The notes under the pieces are model-generated. The model searched no databases. It was given only the letters and a program-made list of their open reading frames with translations, and was not told where the DNA came from. Of a stretch of 64,000 bases of DNA, positions 15,007 to 24,217 are shown piece by piece; the stretch's first letter is position 1; each line of letters begins with the position of its first letter. This DNA is from Streptomyces spiroverticillatus (GTDB lineage: Bacteria > Actinomycetota > Actinomycetes > Streptomycetales > Streptomycetaceae), in contig BMUX01000001.1 in NCBI GenBank assembly GCA_014650415.1, forward strand, positions 707,266 to 771,265, read 5' to 3'. The position numbers were made by a program, and so were the translations under genes.

Positions 15007-15963
15007 TCAGAGGCGCGCGGAGGCCCCGCTGCCGCCCTTGCTCATCTCTTCCTTCAGCTTCTTCACGAAGTCGAGCGTCTGGTCGGCCGGTGGTACCTCG
15101 ACGGACGCCTTGGTGCCGTAGTCCGTGTACGTCATGGTGATGTTCACGCGGCCCTTGGCCGAGTCCATGCCGACGACCATCTTGGCCGGGTACCCCTTGT
15201 CGTCGACCCAGACGTCGGTGTCGTAGCCCTTGATGCCCGCCTTGTTCATGTTGGCGAGCAGCTCCTCGCGCTCCTTGCCGGTGAGCTGGCGGTCGGCGTC
15301 CTTGTTGGTCTTGAGCATCTCCGCGACCGTCAGGGTGCCCTTGTAGTGCTGCGTGGCGACACCCCCGACGTTCTCCGCGCCGACGTGCTGGAGGTTCGGC
15401 GACTCCAGGAGCATGCCGATCTGCCGGGAGGGGTCCTGGTTGGCGTTGTCCATGCCGCCGGTGAGCGCTCCGGCCCCGCCGCCGGCCTTCGCCGCCTCGT
15501 TCAGGTCCATCTTCATCCAGCGCTTGCCGTCCATCTCGGCGGCAGCCTTCGCCCCGAGGTCCATGTACATGACGTTGTCGCGCATGATCATGCGGATCCG
15601 GTCGGGACCCTTGTCCCCGCCCTTCGGCGCGAGGGCGCCGGTGGGCTTCATCGTCATGTCGAGCACCGTGGGGTCCCAGCCGAGCGTGCCGGACATCTCC
15701 ATCGTGCCGCCGCCCTGGACCGAGGCGGGCATGCTCATCGACATCTTCACCTTGGCCGACTTGGCCTCGGCGGTCTTGCGGTAGGCGGCCTTGAGCGTCC
15801 GGGCCGCCCCCGCGCGGTCCTGCTTCTGCGGCGCCGACTCCCCCGCTGCCTTCTTGCCGGTCTGGCCGTCCTTGGCGCCCTCGCCCTGACAGCCCGCGAG
15901 AGAGACCACCGCCGCCAATGCGACCGCCGATATGCCCATGCGCTTGAAACCCGCTGCGTTCAT
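15007..15963 (-). CDS. Secreted lipoprotein, LppX/LprAFG-like fold
   Basis: 318 residues from the ATG at 15963, which has AAGGGG eight bases upstream. A signal sequence (KRMGISAVALAAVVSLAGC) ends in the lipobox LAGC at 22-25, so C25 is lipidated and the protein is anchored on the outer face of the membrane. The body alternates strands with Met/Lys/Gly (KVKMSMSMPASV, GTMEMSGTLGWDP, IRMIMRDNVMYMDLG), ending in NITMTYTDYG. This resembles the half-barrel LprG/LppX lipid-binding family, as inferred from pattern only. It sits alone between rplA and rplJ with its own terminator, splitting the ribosomal protein genes. Regulation is not visible. Confidence 0.75.
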   Translation of the reverse strand: MNAAGFKRMGISAVALAAVVSLAGCQGEGAKDGQTGKKAAGESAPQKQDRAGAARTLKAAYRKTAEAKSAKVKMSMSMPASVQGGGTMEMSGTLGWDPTVLDMTMKPTGALAPKGGDKGPDRIRMIMRDNVMYMDLGAKAAAEMDGKRWMKMDLNEAAKAGGGAGALTGGMDNANQDPSRQIGMLLESPNLQHVGAENVGGVATQHYKGTLTVAEMLKTNKDADRQLTGKEREELLANMNKAGIKGYDTDVWVDDKGYPAKMVVGMDSAKGRVNITMTYTDYGTKASVEVPPADQTLDFVKKLKEEMSKGGSGASARL

Positions 15964-16164
15964 CCGTCCCCGCCCCTTGTACGTCTCGTACGTCGTCTTC
16001 TTGTACGTCTCCTGTGAATGCCGTGACGGTAACGCACGCCACTGACACCGGGCGATCACATATCCCGGCCGGAAGCCGGGCCCGCACGTTTCCGGACACC
16101 GGCAAGTGACGTCCGTACGCGAGGAGTGCCGTCCGTACGAAGGAGCCGCCTCCCGCGTACGACA

Positions 16165-16205
16165 AAGCCGCCCCCGCGCCTCGCAGTGAGGCGTGGGGGC
16201 GGCTT
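16165..16205 (-). terminator. Terminator after rplKA
   Basis: AAGCCGCCCCCGCGCCTC (16165-16182) pairs with GAGGCGTGGGGGCGGCTT (16188-16205), 18 bp with one G-T pair and a 5-nt loop, starting about 40 bases after the rplA stop. Confidence 0.85.
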
Positions 16206-16246
16206 CGGTCAGGCGAAAACCCGCGGCTGCTGCCGAGTCAGGAGAC

Positions 16247-16969
16247 TCAGACGGCGGCCGGGTCCTCCTCGACGAGGAGGTTGCGGGTGCGGTTGGCGTC
16301 CAGCGGGATGCCGGGGCCCATCGTGGTGGCCAGCGTGGCCTTCTTGATGTAGCGGCCCTTGGCGGCGGACGGCTTCAGACGGAGGACTTCCTCCAGCGCC
16401 GCTGCGTAGTTCTCCACCAGCTTGGTCTCGTCGAAGGAGACCTTGCCGATGATGAAGTGCAGGTTCGAGTGCTTGTCGACGCGGAACTCGATCTTGCCGC
16501 CCTTGATGTCCGTGACAGCCTTCGCCACGTCCGGGGTGACCGTTCCGGTCTTCGGGTTCGGCATCAGACCACGCGGACCGAGCACGCGGCCGAGGCGGCC
16601 GACCTTGCCCATGAGGTCCGGGGTGGCGACGACGGCGTCGAAGTCCAGGCGGCCCTTGGCCACCTCGTCGATCAGTTCGTCGGAGCCGACGATGTCGGCG
16701 CCCGCGGCTTCCGCGGCCGCAGCACGGTCACCGGTCGCGAAGACCAGGACCCGGGCGGTCTTGCCGGTGCCGTGCGGGAGGTTCACGGTGCCACGGACCA
16801 TCTGGTCGGCCTTGCGCGGGTCGACGCCCAGACGCATGGCGACCTCGACGGTGCCGTCGAACTTGACCGAGCTGGTGTCCTTGGCGATACGGACGGCCTC
16901 GAGGGGGGCGTACAGACGCTCCCGGTCGATCTTGGCGTCCGCAGCGCGGAGAGACTTGCTGCGCTTCAC
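16247..16969 (-). CDS. rplA: 50S ribosomal protein L1
   Basis: 240 residues. GTG start at 16969, with AGGAGCAGCA directly upstream. Carries the L1 motifs [10 protein letters not shown] at the start, [18 protein letters not shown] (about 131-148) and the second RNA-binding part [20 protein letters not shown]. It binds 23S rRNA at the L1 stalk and in many bacteria represses its own operon. It lies 82 bp after rplK and is followed by a strong terminator. Confidence 0.98.
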   Translation of the reverse strand: MKRSKSLRAADAKIDRERLYAPLEAVRIAKDTSSVKFDGTVEVAMRLGVDPRKADQMVRGTVNLPHGTGKTARVLVFATGDRAAAAEAAGADIVGSDELIDEVAKGRLDFDAVVATPDLMGKVGRLGRVLGPRGLMPNPKTGTVTPDVAKAVTDIKGGKIEFRVDKHSNLHFIIGKVSFDETKLVENYAAALEEVLRLKPSAAKGRYIKKATLATTMGPGIPLDANRTRNLLVEEDPAAV

Positions 16970-17051
16970 TGCTGCTCCTGTGTTGTTTCAGGTGTGGAGT
17001 CGTGGTGCGGGCCGCGCATGGCCCTACCACTGAAGGTCAGACGGGGGTTGA

Positions 17052-17486
17052 TCAGCCCTCGACGGTGATGCCCATGGAACGGGCAGTACCGGCGATGATC
17101 TTGTCCGCGGCCTCGAGGTCGTTGGCGTTGAGGTCGGGGAGCTTGACCGTGGCGATCTCGCGGACCTGAGCGGCCGTGAGCTTCGCAACCTTGGTCTTGT
17201 GGGGCTCGCCCGATCCCTTGTCCACACCCGCGGCCTTGAGGATCAGCTTGGCGGCCGGCGGGGTCTTCGTCACGAAGGTGAAGGAGCGGTCTTCGTAGAC
17301 CGTGATCTCCACCGGCACGACCATGCCACGCTGCGACTCGGTCGCGGCGTTGTAGGCCTTGCAGAACTCCATGATGTTGACGCCGTGCTGACCGAGCGCC
17401 GGGCCGACCGGCGGGGCCGGGTTGGCGGCGCCCGCGTTGATCTGGAGCTTGATAAGCCCCGTGACCTTCTTCTTCTTGGGAGGCAT
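17052..17486 (-). CDS. rplK: 50S ribosomal protein L11
   Basis: 144 residues from an ATG at 17486 with GGAGAGAG just upstream. [19 protein letters not shown] at the start and the proline-rich [16 protein letters not shown] are typical. The C-terminal domain binds the GTPase centre of 23S rRNA, and mutants of this gene (relC) lose the stringent response in streptomycetes. It begins a unit with rplA, separated from nusG by a U-tailed terminator. Confidence 0.98.
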
Positions 17487-17580
17487 TGCTCTCTCCGGGT
17501 CCTAGTGAGAGTTTCGGCCATCCATCCGATCATCCGGATGGAGGCATACCGCACAACGATAACGGGTATAGACGTGCGGC

Positions 17581-17632
17581 TAAAAACCGAGCAGGTCAGA
17601 CCGGCTTTGGAAGCCCGATCTGACCTGTTCGG
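17581..17632 (-). terminator. U-tailed terminator after nusG
   Basis: On the minus strand the outer stem CCGAACAGGTCAGA / TCTGACCTGCTCGG (17619-17632 with 17587-17600) is followed by TTTTTA (17581-17586). It is one of few hairpins in the window with a true U-run and ends secE-nusG. The rplKA promoter must lie in 17487-17580, but I cannot pick a convincing one. Confidence 0.85.
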
Positions 17633-17662
17633 AAGCTCTTGTCAGAAGTGCCCTGGGAAGGG

Positions 17663-18595
17663 TCAGTTCTTCTGGATCTGGTCGAAGCTGAGCTCGACCG
17701 GAGTCTCGCGGCCGAAGATCTCGACGAGACCCTTGACCTTCTTCGAGTCGGCGTTGATCTCGTTGATCGTGGCCTGGAGCGTGGCGAACGGGCCGTCGGT
17801 GACGGTGACCGCGTCGCCGACCTCGAAGTCCAGGACCTCGACGGTGACCTTGCGGGCCGGCGCCGGCTTGCCCTCGGCCTCGGCGGCCTCGCGGGCGGCC
17901 TTCTCCTCGGCCTCCGGGGCGAGCATCTTGACGATCTCGTCCAGGGTCAGCGGGTACGGGTCGTAGGCGTTGCCCACGAAGCCGGTGACGCCGGGGGTGT
18001 TGCGGACGACGCCCCAGGACTCGTTCGTCAGGTCCATGCGCACGAGCACGTAGCCCGGGAGCTTGTTCTGACGGACGTTCTTGCGCTCGCCGTTCTTGAT
18101 CTGAACGATTTCCTCTTCAGGCACCTCGGCCTGGTAGATGAACTCTTCGACGTTCAGGGAGACGGCGCGCTGCTCCAGGTTGGCCTTCACGCGCTTCTCG
18201 TAACCGGCGTACGTGTGGATGACGTACCACTCGCCGGGCAGGAGACGCAGCTCCTCGCGGAGCGCCTGGATCGGGTCGACGGGCTCCGAAGGCTCCTCGG
18301 CCTCCTCCGCCTCGGCGATCTCCTCGGCCTCGGCGTCGACACCGTCGGCGTCCGCGACGGCCTCGGCGGCAGCCGCGTCCTCGTCGGTCTCGGCGACGGC
18401 CACAGCTTCGACATCGTCGTCGGACTCGATGTGCAGCGCGGCTTCCTCGGCGGGCTCGCCCGCGGCGGCGTCGGCAGCTTCGGCCTGGTCGGGCTCCACA
18501 GCGTCCGCCGCCTCAACGATGGCAGTCTCGTCCTCAACGGACTCGACGGCGCCCACCGTCGGCTCGCCGGCGTCGTTCAGGTTCGGGTCAGACAC
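17663..18595 (-). CDS. nusG: Transcription termination/antitermination factor NusG
   Basis: 310 residues; GTG start at 18595 with AGGAAG upstream. Residues 1 to about 108 are an acidic Ala/Glu/Asp-rich extension ([13 protein letters not shown]) not found in the 180-residue proteobacterial form. The NGN domain starts near 121 ([19 protein letters not shown]), contacts the polymerase clamp, and contains [11 protein letters not shown]. The KOW domain (about 256-310, [16 protein letters not shown]) binds partners such as Rho or S10. Expressed with secE, 82 bp upstream; the gap holds a small GC hairpin (18642-18662). Confidence 0.97.
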   Translation of the reverse strand: MSDPNLNDAGEPTVGAVESVEDETAIVEAADAVEPDQAEAADAAAGEPAEEAALHIESDDDVEAVAVAETDEDAAAAEAVADADGVDAEAEEIAEAEEAEEPSEPVDPIQALREELRLLPGEWYVIHTYAGYEKRVKANLEQRAVSLNVEEFIYQAEVPEEEIVQIKNGERKNVRQNKLPGYVLVRMDLTNESWGVVRNTPGVTGFVGNAYDPYPLTLDEIVKMLAPEAEEKAAREAAEAEGKPAPARKVTVEVLDFEVGDAVTVTDGPFATLQATINEINADSKKVKGLVEIFGRETPVELSFDQIQKN

Positions 18596-18677
18596 GGTGG
18601 CTGCTTCTTCCTGGATACAAAATGGTTGGAACGCGCGAAAGGGGCGCCCGAGGCAGGCGCCCTACGCGAGTACTGCT

Positions 18678-18956
18678 TTAGCCGAAGAGGTACTTCACGG
18701 CTGCGGCGAAGCCCTGGTCGATCACGGTCACGATGCCGATCATGATCACGACGAAGACGATGACGACCGTGGTGTACGTCGTCAGCTGGCTGCGAGTGGG
18801 CCAGACGACCTTGCGCAGCTCGGCGACGATCTGGCGGTAGAACTGAGCGAGGCGGCCCAGCGGACCCTTCTTGCCCCGCTTGCCGCCCTTGCGCGCCTTC
18901 TTCGGCACCTCGTCCTGGGCATCAGGCATGTCGATGGAGCCCACGGCGTCCGTCAC
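18678..18956 (-). CDS. secE: Preprotein translocase subunit SecE
   Basis: 92 residues from a GTG at 18956, with AGGTGAG six bases upstream; the open frame continues upstream into the tRNA gene, which is not coding. A basic stretch (KKARKGGKRGKKGP, about 19-32) precedes the conserved amphipathic helix RQIVAELRKVVWPTRSQL and one membrane segment (about 62-80). SecE clamps SecY in the translocon. Its position just after tRNA-Trp and before nusG is conserved in actinobacteria. Confidence 0.96.
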   Translation of the reverse strand: MTDAVGSIDMPDAQDEVPKKARKGGKRGKKGPLGRLAQFYRQIVAELRKVVWPTRSQLTTYTTVVIVFVVIMIGIVTVIDQGFAAAVKYLFG

Positions 18957-19063
18957 GCTACTCACCTGATTCCGGGTCGTGGCCGTGCCGCGCCCGGTGG
19001 AGCCGCACGACAAATGCAGAGAAGTACGTACATGCGCACACATCCTGGCGAAGGAGTGTGTAG

Positions 19064-19136
19064 CAGGGCCGGAGGGACTTGAACCCCCAACCGCTGGTTT
19101 TGGAGACCAGTGCTCTACCAATTGAGCTACGACCCT
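19064..19136 (-). tRNA. tRNA-Trp (anticodon CCA)
   Basis: 73 nt cloverleaf on the minus strand. The acceptor AGGGTCG pairs with CGGCCCT, the anticodon arm is CTGGT-CT-CCA-AA-ACCAG, and the T arm carries GGTTCAAGTCC. No CCA is encoded. It is probably transcribed together with secE, 107 bp downstream. Confidence 0.98.
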
Positions 19137-19221
19137 TTGTGGTTCCCCCAACCTACCGCATCCGGCTGAGTGCACGGAGTGCGCTCGGTGGAGACGGGCT
19201 GCTGTGGGCCAACGACAGGTG

Positions 19222-19251
19222 AGTGTACGTGCTCCGCGGCCCGGCGTCGAA
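19222..19251 (-). promoter_or_regulatory. Promoter of tRNA-Trp (and secE-nusG)
   Basis: Minus strand TTCGAC (19246-19251), an 18-base spacer and TACACT (19222-19227). The start would be near 19215, about 80 nt before the tRNA 5' end. It lies back-to-back with the aminotransferase gene. Confidence 0.6.
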
Positions 19252-19323
19252 CAGAAAGGGGCCGGACGTGGCCCCGCCCAGTCCGTGAAACCCCTGTACG
19301 AGGGCCCCCGGAGGTCTGGGACG

Positions 19324-20559
19324 ATGGGCTTCATGAGCGCTGCTACCCCTCCGACCGAGCGCCGGGTGTCCGCCCGCATCGGTGCAATTTCCGAGTCCGC
19401 CACCCTTGCCGTGGACGCGAAGGCGAAGGCCCTCAAGGCCGCCGGACGCCCGGTGATCGGCTTCGGCGCGGGCGAGCCCGACTTCCCGACGCCGGACTAC
19501 ATCGTCCAGGCCGCGATCGAGGCCTGCTCGAACCCGAAGTACCACCGCTACACCCCGGCGGGCGGTCTTCCCGAGCTGAAGAACGCGATCGTGGCGAAGA
19601 CGCTGCGCGACTCCGGTTACGAGATCGACGCCTCCCAGGTGCTGGTCACCAACGGCGGCAAGCAGGCCATCTACGAGGCGTTCGCGGCGATCCTCGACCC
19701 GGGCGACGAGGTCATCGTCCCGGCCCCGTACTGGACCACCTACCCCGAGTCGATCCGGCTCGCGGGCGGTGTGCCGGTGGAGGTCGTGGCCGACGAGACG
19801 ACCGGTTACCGGGTCTCGGTCGAGCAGCTGGAGGCAGCGCGCACGGAGCGTACGAAGGTCGTGCTCTTCGTCTCCCCGTCGAACCCGACCGGTGCGGTCT
19901 ACAGCGAGGCGGACGCCGAGGCGATCGGCCGCTGGGCGCACGAGAAGGGCCTGTGGGTCCTCACCGACGAGATCTACGAGCACCTGGTCTACGGCGACGC
20001 GCAGTTCACCTCGCTGCCGGCGATCGTGCCCGAGCTGCGCGACAAGTGCATCGTGGTCAACGGCGTGGCGAAGACATACGCGATGACCGGCTGGCGGGTC
20101 GGCTGGATCATCGGCCCGAAGGACGTCGTGAAGGCCGCGACGAACCTCCAGTCGCACGCGACCTCCAACGTCTCCAACGTGGCGCAGGTCGCGGCGCTGG
20201 CCGCCGTTTCCGGGCCGCTGGACGCGGTCAAGGAGATGGGCGCCGCCTTCGACCGCCGCCGCAGGACGATCGTGCGGATGCTGAGCGAGATCGACGGCGT
20301 GATCTGCCCGACGCCGGAGGGCGCGTTCTACGTGTACCCGTCGGTGAAGGGGCTGCTCGGCAAGGAGATCCGCGGCAAGCGTCCGCAGACCTCCGTCGAG
20401 CTGGCCGCGCTGATCCTGGAGGAGGTGGAGGTCGCGGTCGTTCCCGGCGAGGCCTTCGGCACTCCGGGTTACCTGCGTCTGTCGTACGCGCTGGGCGACG
20501 AGGACCTCGTCGAGGGCGTGTCGCGCATCCAGAAGCTGCTGGCGGAGGCCCGCGACTAG
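19324..20559 (+). CDS. aspC: PLP-dependent aminotransferase (aspartate aminotransferase type)
   Basis: 411 residues from the ATG at 19324, which has GGAGG nine bases upstream; a second ATG at 19333 (MSAATPPT, 408 residues) is 18 bases from it and may be the annotated one. Class I fold: substrate-binding [21 protein letters not shown], the Asn in SPSNPTGA, and the PLP lysine K250 in [16 protein letters not shown]. The closing arginine is in GYLRLSYAL. It probably transfers the amino group of aspartate to 2-oxoglutarate; substrate cannot be fixed from sequence. Followed by a strong terminator. Confidence 0.93.
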   Translation: MGFMSAATPPTERRVSARIGAISESATLAVDAKAKALKAAGRPVIGFGAGEPDFPTPDYIVQAAIEACSNPKYHRYTPAGGLPELKNAIVAKTLRDSGYEIDASQVLVTNGGKQAIYEAFAAILDPGDEVIVPAPYWTTYPESIRLAGGVPVEVVADETTGYRVSVEQLEAARTERTKVVLFVSPSNPTGAVYSEADAEAIGRWAHEKGLWVLTDEIYEHLVYGDAQFTSLPAIVPELRDKCIVVNGVAKTYAMTGWRVGWIIGPKDVVKAATNLQSHATSNVSNVAQVAALAAVSGPLDAVKEMGAAFDRRRRTIVRMLSEIDGVICPTPEGAFYVYPSVKGLLGKEIRGKRPQTSVELAALILEEVEVAVVPGEAFGTPGYLRLSYALGDEDLVEGVSRIQKLLAEARD

Positions 20560-20603
20560 CACTGTCGCGCACCGCTGCCTCCCACCTCTTTGAGGTGCGA
20601 GCG

Positions 20604-20640
20604 ACGATCCCCCGGTCCTGGTGGCCGGGGGATCGTTTCT
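20604..20640 (+). terminator. Terminator after aminotransferase gene
   Basis: ACGATCCCCCGG (20604-20615) and CCGGGGGATCGT (20625-20636) form a perfect 12-bp stem followed by TTCT. A smaller hairpin, CACCTC/GAGGTG, precedes it at 20583-20598. Confidence 0.85.
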
Positions 20641-20709
20641 GCGTTCGGGGGCGCACCCGTTGGAGAAAAGACGCTTCCGGGCGTGGCGCGCGTACGGCAA
20701 GATCCTGGG

Positions 20710-21729
20710 ATGGAACGTGTACGTGATCTGTCTCTGCTTCCCAAGGCCCACCTGCACCTGCACTTCACCGGCTCGATGCGGCCCTCGACCCTCCTGGACC
20801 TGGCCGACAAGCACGGGGTGCACCTTCCCGAGGCGCTGACCAGCGGTGAGCCGCCGAAGCTGCGGGCGACCGACGAGCGGGGCTGGTTCCGTTTCCAGCG
20901 GCTGTACGACGCCGCCAGGTCCTGCCTGCGGACCCCCGAGGACATTCAGCGGCTGGTGCGGGAGGCCGCCGAGGAGGACGTCAGGGACGGCTCCGGGTGG
21001 CTGGAGATCCAGGTCGATCCGACGTCGTACGCACCGCTGCTGGGCGGTCTGATCCCGGCGCTGGAGATCATCCTGGACGCGGTCGACAGCGCGTCCCGGG
21101 AGACCGGGCTCGGGATGCGGGTGCTGGTCGCGGCGAACCGGATGAAGCACCCCCTGGACGCGCGCACGCTGGCCAGGCTGGCGGTGCGGTACGCGGATCG
21201 CGGGATCGTCGGTTTCGGGCTCTCCAACGACGAACGCCGGGGCATGGCGCGGGACTTCGACCGGGCCTTCGCGATCGCGCGCGAGGGCGGGCTGCTGGCC
21301 GCCCCGCACGGGGGCGAGCTGACGGGTCCTTCGTCCGTACGGGACTGCCTGGACGACCTGCACGCCTCGCGGATCGGGCACGGGGTGCGGGCGGCCGAGG
21401 ACCCCAGGCTGCTGAAGCGGCTCGCGGACCGGGGGGTGACCTGCGAGGTGTGCCCGGCGTCGAACGTGGCGCTCGGGGTGTACGAGAAGCCCGAGGACGT
21501 GCCGCTGCGGACGTTGTACGACGCCGGCGTGCCGATGGCGCTGGGGGCGGACGACCCGCTGCTGTTCGGGTCCCGGCTGGCGGCGCAGTACGAGCTGGCG
21601 CGGGAGCACCACGGGTTCACGGATGCCGAACTGGCCGAGCTGGCACGGCAGTCGGTGCGCGGGTCGGCCGCGCCCGTGGACGTGCAGGACAAGCTGCTGG
21701 GCGGGATCGACGCGTGGCTGGCGGACTGA
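20710..21729 (+). CDS. Adenosine deaminase family protein
   Basis: 339 residues from the ATG at 20710. There is no Shine-Dalgarno site, but a -10-like CAAGAT ends six bases before the ATG, so a leaderless transcript is likely. Metal ligands H16 and H18 sit in KAHLHLHFTGSM, the catalytic glutamate E203 in PHGGE, and the paired acids D281 and D282 in LGADDPLLF. HGVRAAED and CPASNVALG match the adenosine/aminodeoxychorismate deaminase superfamily. It hydrolyses an amino-purine or related amine; the exact substrate is open because family members include adenosine and adenine deaminases. Confidence 0.88.
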   Translation: MERVRDLSLLPKAHLHLHFTGSMRPSTLLDLADKHGVHLPEALTSGEPPKLRATDERGWFRFQRLYDAARSCLRTPEDIQRLVREAAEEDVRDGSGWLEIQVDPTSYAPLLGGLIPALEIILDAVDSASRETGLGMRVLVAANRMKHPLDARTLARLAVRYADRGIVGFGLSNDERRGMARDFDRAFAIAREGGLLAAPHGGELTGPSSVRDCLDDLHASRIGHGVRAAEDPRLLKRLADRGVTCEVCPASNVALGVYEKPEDVPLRTLYDAGVPMALGADDPLLFGSRLAAQYELAREHHGFTDAELAELARQSVRGSAAPVDVQDKLLGGIDAWLAD

Positions 21730-21730
21730 G

Positions 21731-22333
21731 CTAGGGCGCGATGCCGGTCAGGAGGGTGCTGGCGAGGGCGGCGGCGAAGGTGTCGACGCCCTGCGGGGGG
21801 CGTTTGCCGATCGCGCCGTCCGCGTCGTAGGCGAAGGCGCGCTGCGCGCAGGCGCCCAGGAGGAGCGAGGCGGCCGCGAAGGTGTCGGCGCCGGGTGCCA
21901 GGCGGCCGTTGGCCCGTTCGGCGCGCAGATAGGCGTCCAGGCTCTCGATGGGCATGTGGGGGCCGGTGCCCATGTCCCGCATGACGGTGTCGTGGCGGGC
22001 CTTGAGCTTGGTCTCGGCGTACAGCGAGGCGGCGATCGGGAAGCTCTCGGCGTAGAAGAGCACGGCCTGGCGGGCGACCTCGGCGAGGTTCTCCTCGACG
22101 GTGCGCGCACTGGGGTCCAGGAGCAGGCGGTGCAGCAGCGGGGTGAGCCGGGGCAGGCGTTCGCCGAGGACGGCGACGAAGAGGTCCTCCTTGCCGGCGA
22201 AGTGCTTGTAGAGGGCGGCCTCCGAGCAGCCCGCGGCCCGGGCGATCTCCTTGGTGGTGGCGCGGGAGAGCCCGAGGGTGCGCATCAGCTCGTGGGCGGC
22301 GTCGAGGATGCGCTCTCGGGTGGGCTTCTGCAT
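21731..22333 (-). CDS. TetR-family transcriptional regulator
   Basis: 200 residues, ATG at 22333. The N-terminal helix-turn-helix is clear (RERILDAAHELMRTLG... TTKEIARAAGCSEAALYKHFAGKEDLF, about 6-50). The remainder is a helical ligand-binding and dimer domain. It is divergent from an NAD(P)-binding protein gene, and two identical operator-like repeats lie in the 90-bp gap, so it probably represses both itself and that neighbour. It ends one base after the adenosine-deaminase family stop, tail to tail. Confidence 0.93.
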   Translation of the reverse strand: MQKPTRERILDAAHELMRTLGLSRATTKEIARAAGCSEAALYKHFAGKEDLFVAVLGERLPRLTPLLHRLLLDPSARTVEENLAEVARQAVLFYAESFPIAASLYAETKLKARHDTVMRDMGTGPHMPIESLDAYLRAERANGRLAPGADTFAAASLLLGACAQRAFAYDADGAIGKRPPQGVDTFAAALASTLLTGIAP

Positions 22334-22352
22334 GGGGGCTCCGGGGCTTGAC

Positions 22353-22373
22353 GGGTGAGTGAATGCTCACCCA
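22353..22373. promoter_or_regulatory. TetR operator copy 1
   Basis: GGGTGAGTGAATGCTCACCC is an inverted repeat with 7-bp arms (GGGTGAG/CTCACCC) and a 6-nt centre. It overlaps the spacer of a plus-strand TTGACG (22348-22353) promoter candidate. The same 21 bases recur 32 bp downstream. Confidence 0.8.
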
Positions 22374-22384
22374 CTCTAGAGGCA

Positions 22385-22405
22385 GGGTGAGTGAATGCTC
22401 ACCCA
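22385..22405. promoter_or_regulatory. TetR operator copy 2
   Basis: Exact second copy of the 21-base inverted repeat, three helical turns from the first and ending just before the GGAGG ribosome site of the NAD(P)-binding protein gene. Confidence 0.8.
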
Positions 22406-22423
22406 CCCTGGGAGGTTCGAGCG

Positions 22424-23056
22424 ATGAAACTCACGGTATTCGGTGCCACGGGCGGCATCGGGCAGGAAATCGTCAAGCAGGCTCTGGCCGCAGGGCACGA
22501 GGTGACGGCAGTGGTGCGCGATCCGGCGCGGTTCGCCGTCACCGGTGAGCGGCTCACCGTCTTCCGGTCCGCCCTGTCGGACCCGGAGCAGGTCCGCGAG
22601 GCCGTGGCCGGGCGGGACGCGGTGCTCTCCGGTCTCGGTGCGCGCAGCCGCAAGCACGCGGGAATCACGACGGAACTCACCCGCACGGTGCTGGGTGCGA
22701 TGGACGCGGAGGGTGTGCGGCGGCTCGTGGTGGTGAGCGCCGCCCCGGTCGGTCCCGCGCCGGAGCGGCAGCCGTTGGTCGACCGGCTCATCGGGAAGCT
22801 GGTGAGCGCTGTCCTGAAGCCCGTGTACGTCGACCTGACGGCCATGGAGGGCGAGTTGGCGCGCTCGGCCACCGACTGGACCTCGGTGCGGCCGCCCAGG
22901 CTGCTGGACGGGCGGCTGACCGGGAAGTACCGCACGGTCGTCGGCGGCACCCCGCCCAGCGGCCGCACCATCGCGCGGGCCGACGTGGCGCACGCGATGC
23001 TGGCGGTGCTTCAGGACCCGGCGACGGTGAAACAGGGCGTCGGGGTGGCGTACTGA
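22424..23056 (+). CDS. NAD(P)-binding oxidoreductase, atypical SDR (NmrA-like)
   Basis: 210 residues from the ATG at 22424 with GGAGG at 22411-22415. The dinucleotide-binding loop GATGGIGQEIV is at about 7-17, followed by VVRDPARF and LVVVSAAPVG in the position of the SDR active strand, without the YxxxK pair, as in NAD(P)H-binding PF13460-type proteins. It probably binds NAD(P)H as reductase or redox sensor. Controlled in all likelihood by the divergent TetR protein. The stop is nine bases from that of murB, with no terminator between. Confidence 0.85.
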   Translation: MKLTVFGATGGIGQEIVKQALAAGHEVTAVVRDPARFAVTGERLTVFRSALSDPEQVREAVAGRDAVLSGLGARSRKHAGITTELTRTVLGAMDAEGVRRLVVVSAAPVGPAPERQPLVDRLIGKLVSAVLKPVYVDLTAMEGELARSATDWTSVRPPRLLDGRLTGKYRTVVGGTPPSGRTIARADVAHAMLAVLQDPATVKQGVGVAY

Positions 23057-23065
23057 CAGGCCGTG

Positions 23066-24121
23066 TCAGAGGGCGCAGTTGACCGTCACGGGCTCGTTGA
23101 CGAGGGTCACGCCGAACGCCTCGCGGACACCGGCGACGACCTCGCGGGCGAGCGCCAGGAGGTCCTCGGTGGTGGCGTCGCCCCGGTTGGTGAGGGCGAG
23201 GGCGTGCTTGGTGGAGATGCGGGCGGGCCCGTCCCCGTACCCCTTGGTGAAGCCCGCGCGGTCGATGAGCCAGGCCGCGGAGGTCTTGGTGAGCCCCTCC
23301 CCCGCCGGGAAGGCGGGCGGGGCGGTGTCGGGGCCGAGCCGGTCGTGGACGCGCGCGAGGAAGTCCGCGAACTGCGCCTCGTCGAGGATCGGGTTGGTGA
23401 AGAAGGAGCCCGCCGACCAGGTGTCGTGGTCCTCGGGGTCCAGCACCATGCCCTTGCCGGCGCGCAGAGCGAGCACCGTCTCGCGCGCGACGGAAGCGGG
23501 CACCCGGTCCCCCGCCTCGACGCCCAGGGTGCGTGCGGTCTCCGGGTACTTGATCGGCGCGGAGAGGCCGCCCGCGTCCTCCAGCTCGAAGCGGACCCGC
23601 AGCACCACATAGCGCTCCGGGTCCTCCTTGAACCGGCTGTGGCGGTACGAGAAGGCGCACTCGGCGTTGGTGAGGGTGACCCGTTCGCCGGTGCGGCGGT
23701 CGTAGGCGTCGACCTCGGTGAGGGTGCTGGAGACGTCCTGGCCGTACGCGCCGACGTTCTGGATCGGCGTGGCACCGGCGGAGCCGGGGATTCCGGCGAG
23801 GCACTCGATGCCCGCGAGGCCCGCTTCGACGGTGCGCGCGACGGCGTCCGTCCAGACCTCTCCGGCGGCGACCTCCAGCTTCGTACCGTCGAGGCGGAAG
23901 CCCTGCGTCGCGATGCGCAGGGCGGTGCCGTCGAAGCCCTTGTCGCCGATGACCAGGTTGCTGCCGCCGCCGACGATCAGCAGCGGGGTGCCGGAGGCGT
24001 CGGCCTCGCGGACGGCGGCGATCACCTCGTCGTCGGTGGTGGCCGTGACCAGGCGGGTCGCGGGGCCGCCGAGGCGGAAGGTGGTCAGGGGGGCGAGGGG
24101 GGCATCGTGGAGTTCCTGCAC
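23066..24121 (-). CDS. murB: UDP-N-acetylmuramate dehydrogenase
   Basis: 351 residues; GTG start at 24121. FAD-binding motifs TTFRLGGPATRLV and LLIVGGGSNLVIGDKGF lie in the first 60 residues, then GIECLAGIPGSAGATPIQNVGAYG. The catalytic serine lies in SAGSFFTNPIL and the substrate loop is YRHSRFK (type I MurB, like the Escherichia coli enzyme). It reduces UDP-GlcNAc-enolpyruvate to UDP-MurNAc for peptidoglycan synthesis, using NADPH. It stands alone here rather than in the division and cell wall cluster. Confidence 0.97.
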   Translation of the reverse strand: MQELHDAPLAPLTTFRLGGPATRLVTATTDDEVIAAVREADASGTPLLIVGGGSNLVIGDKGFDGTALRIATQGFRLDGTKLEVAAGEVWTDAVARTVEAGLAGIECLAGIPGSAGATPIQNVGAYGQDVSSTLTEVDAYDRRTGERVTLTNAECAFSYRHSRFKEDPERYVVLRVRFELEDAGGLSAPIKYPETARTLGVEAGDRVPASVARETVLALRAGKGMVLDPEDHDTWSAGSFFTNPILDEAQFADFLARVHDRLGPDTAPPAFPAGEGLTKTSAAWLIDRAGFTKGYGDGPARISTKHALALTNRGDATTEDLLALAREVVAGVREAFGVTLVNEPVTVNCAL

Positions 24122-24169
24122 GGGGTCCAGCGTACGAGAGCGCGGGGCGGGCTCCGCCCGGGCACGAAG

Positions 24170-24201
24170 TAAGGGGCGCCCTCCAGGGAGGACGCCCCTT
24201 A
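24170..24201 (-). terminator. Terminator after the MaoC dehydratase pair
   Basis: TAAGGGGCGCCCTCC (24170-24184) pairs with GGAGGACGCCCCTTA (24187-24201) with one mismatch, 16 bases past the downstream MaoC stop and before murB. Confidence 0.8.
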
Positions 24202-24217
24202 CACACCGTGTGGCGGC

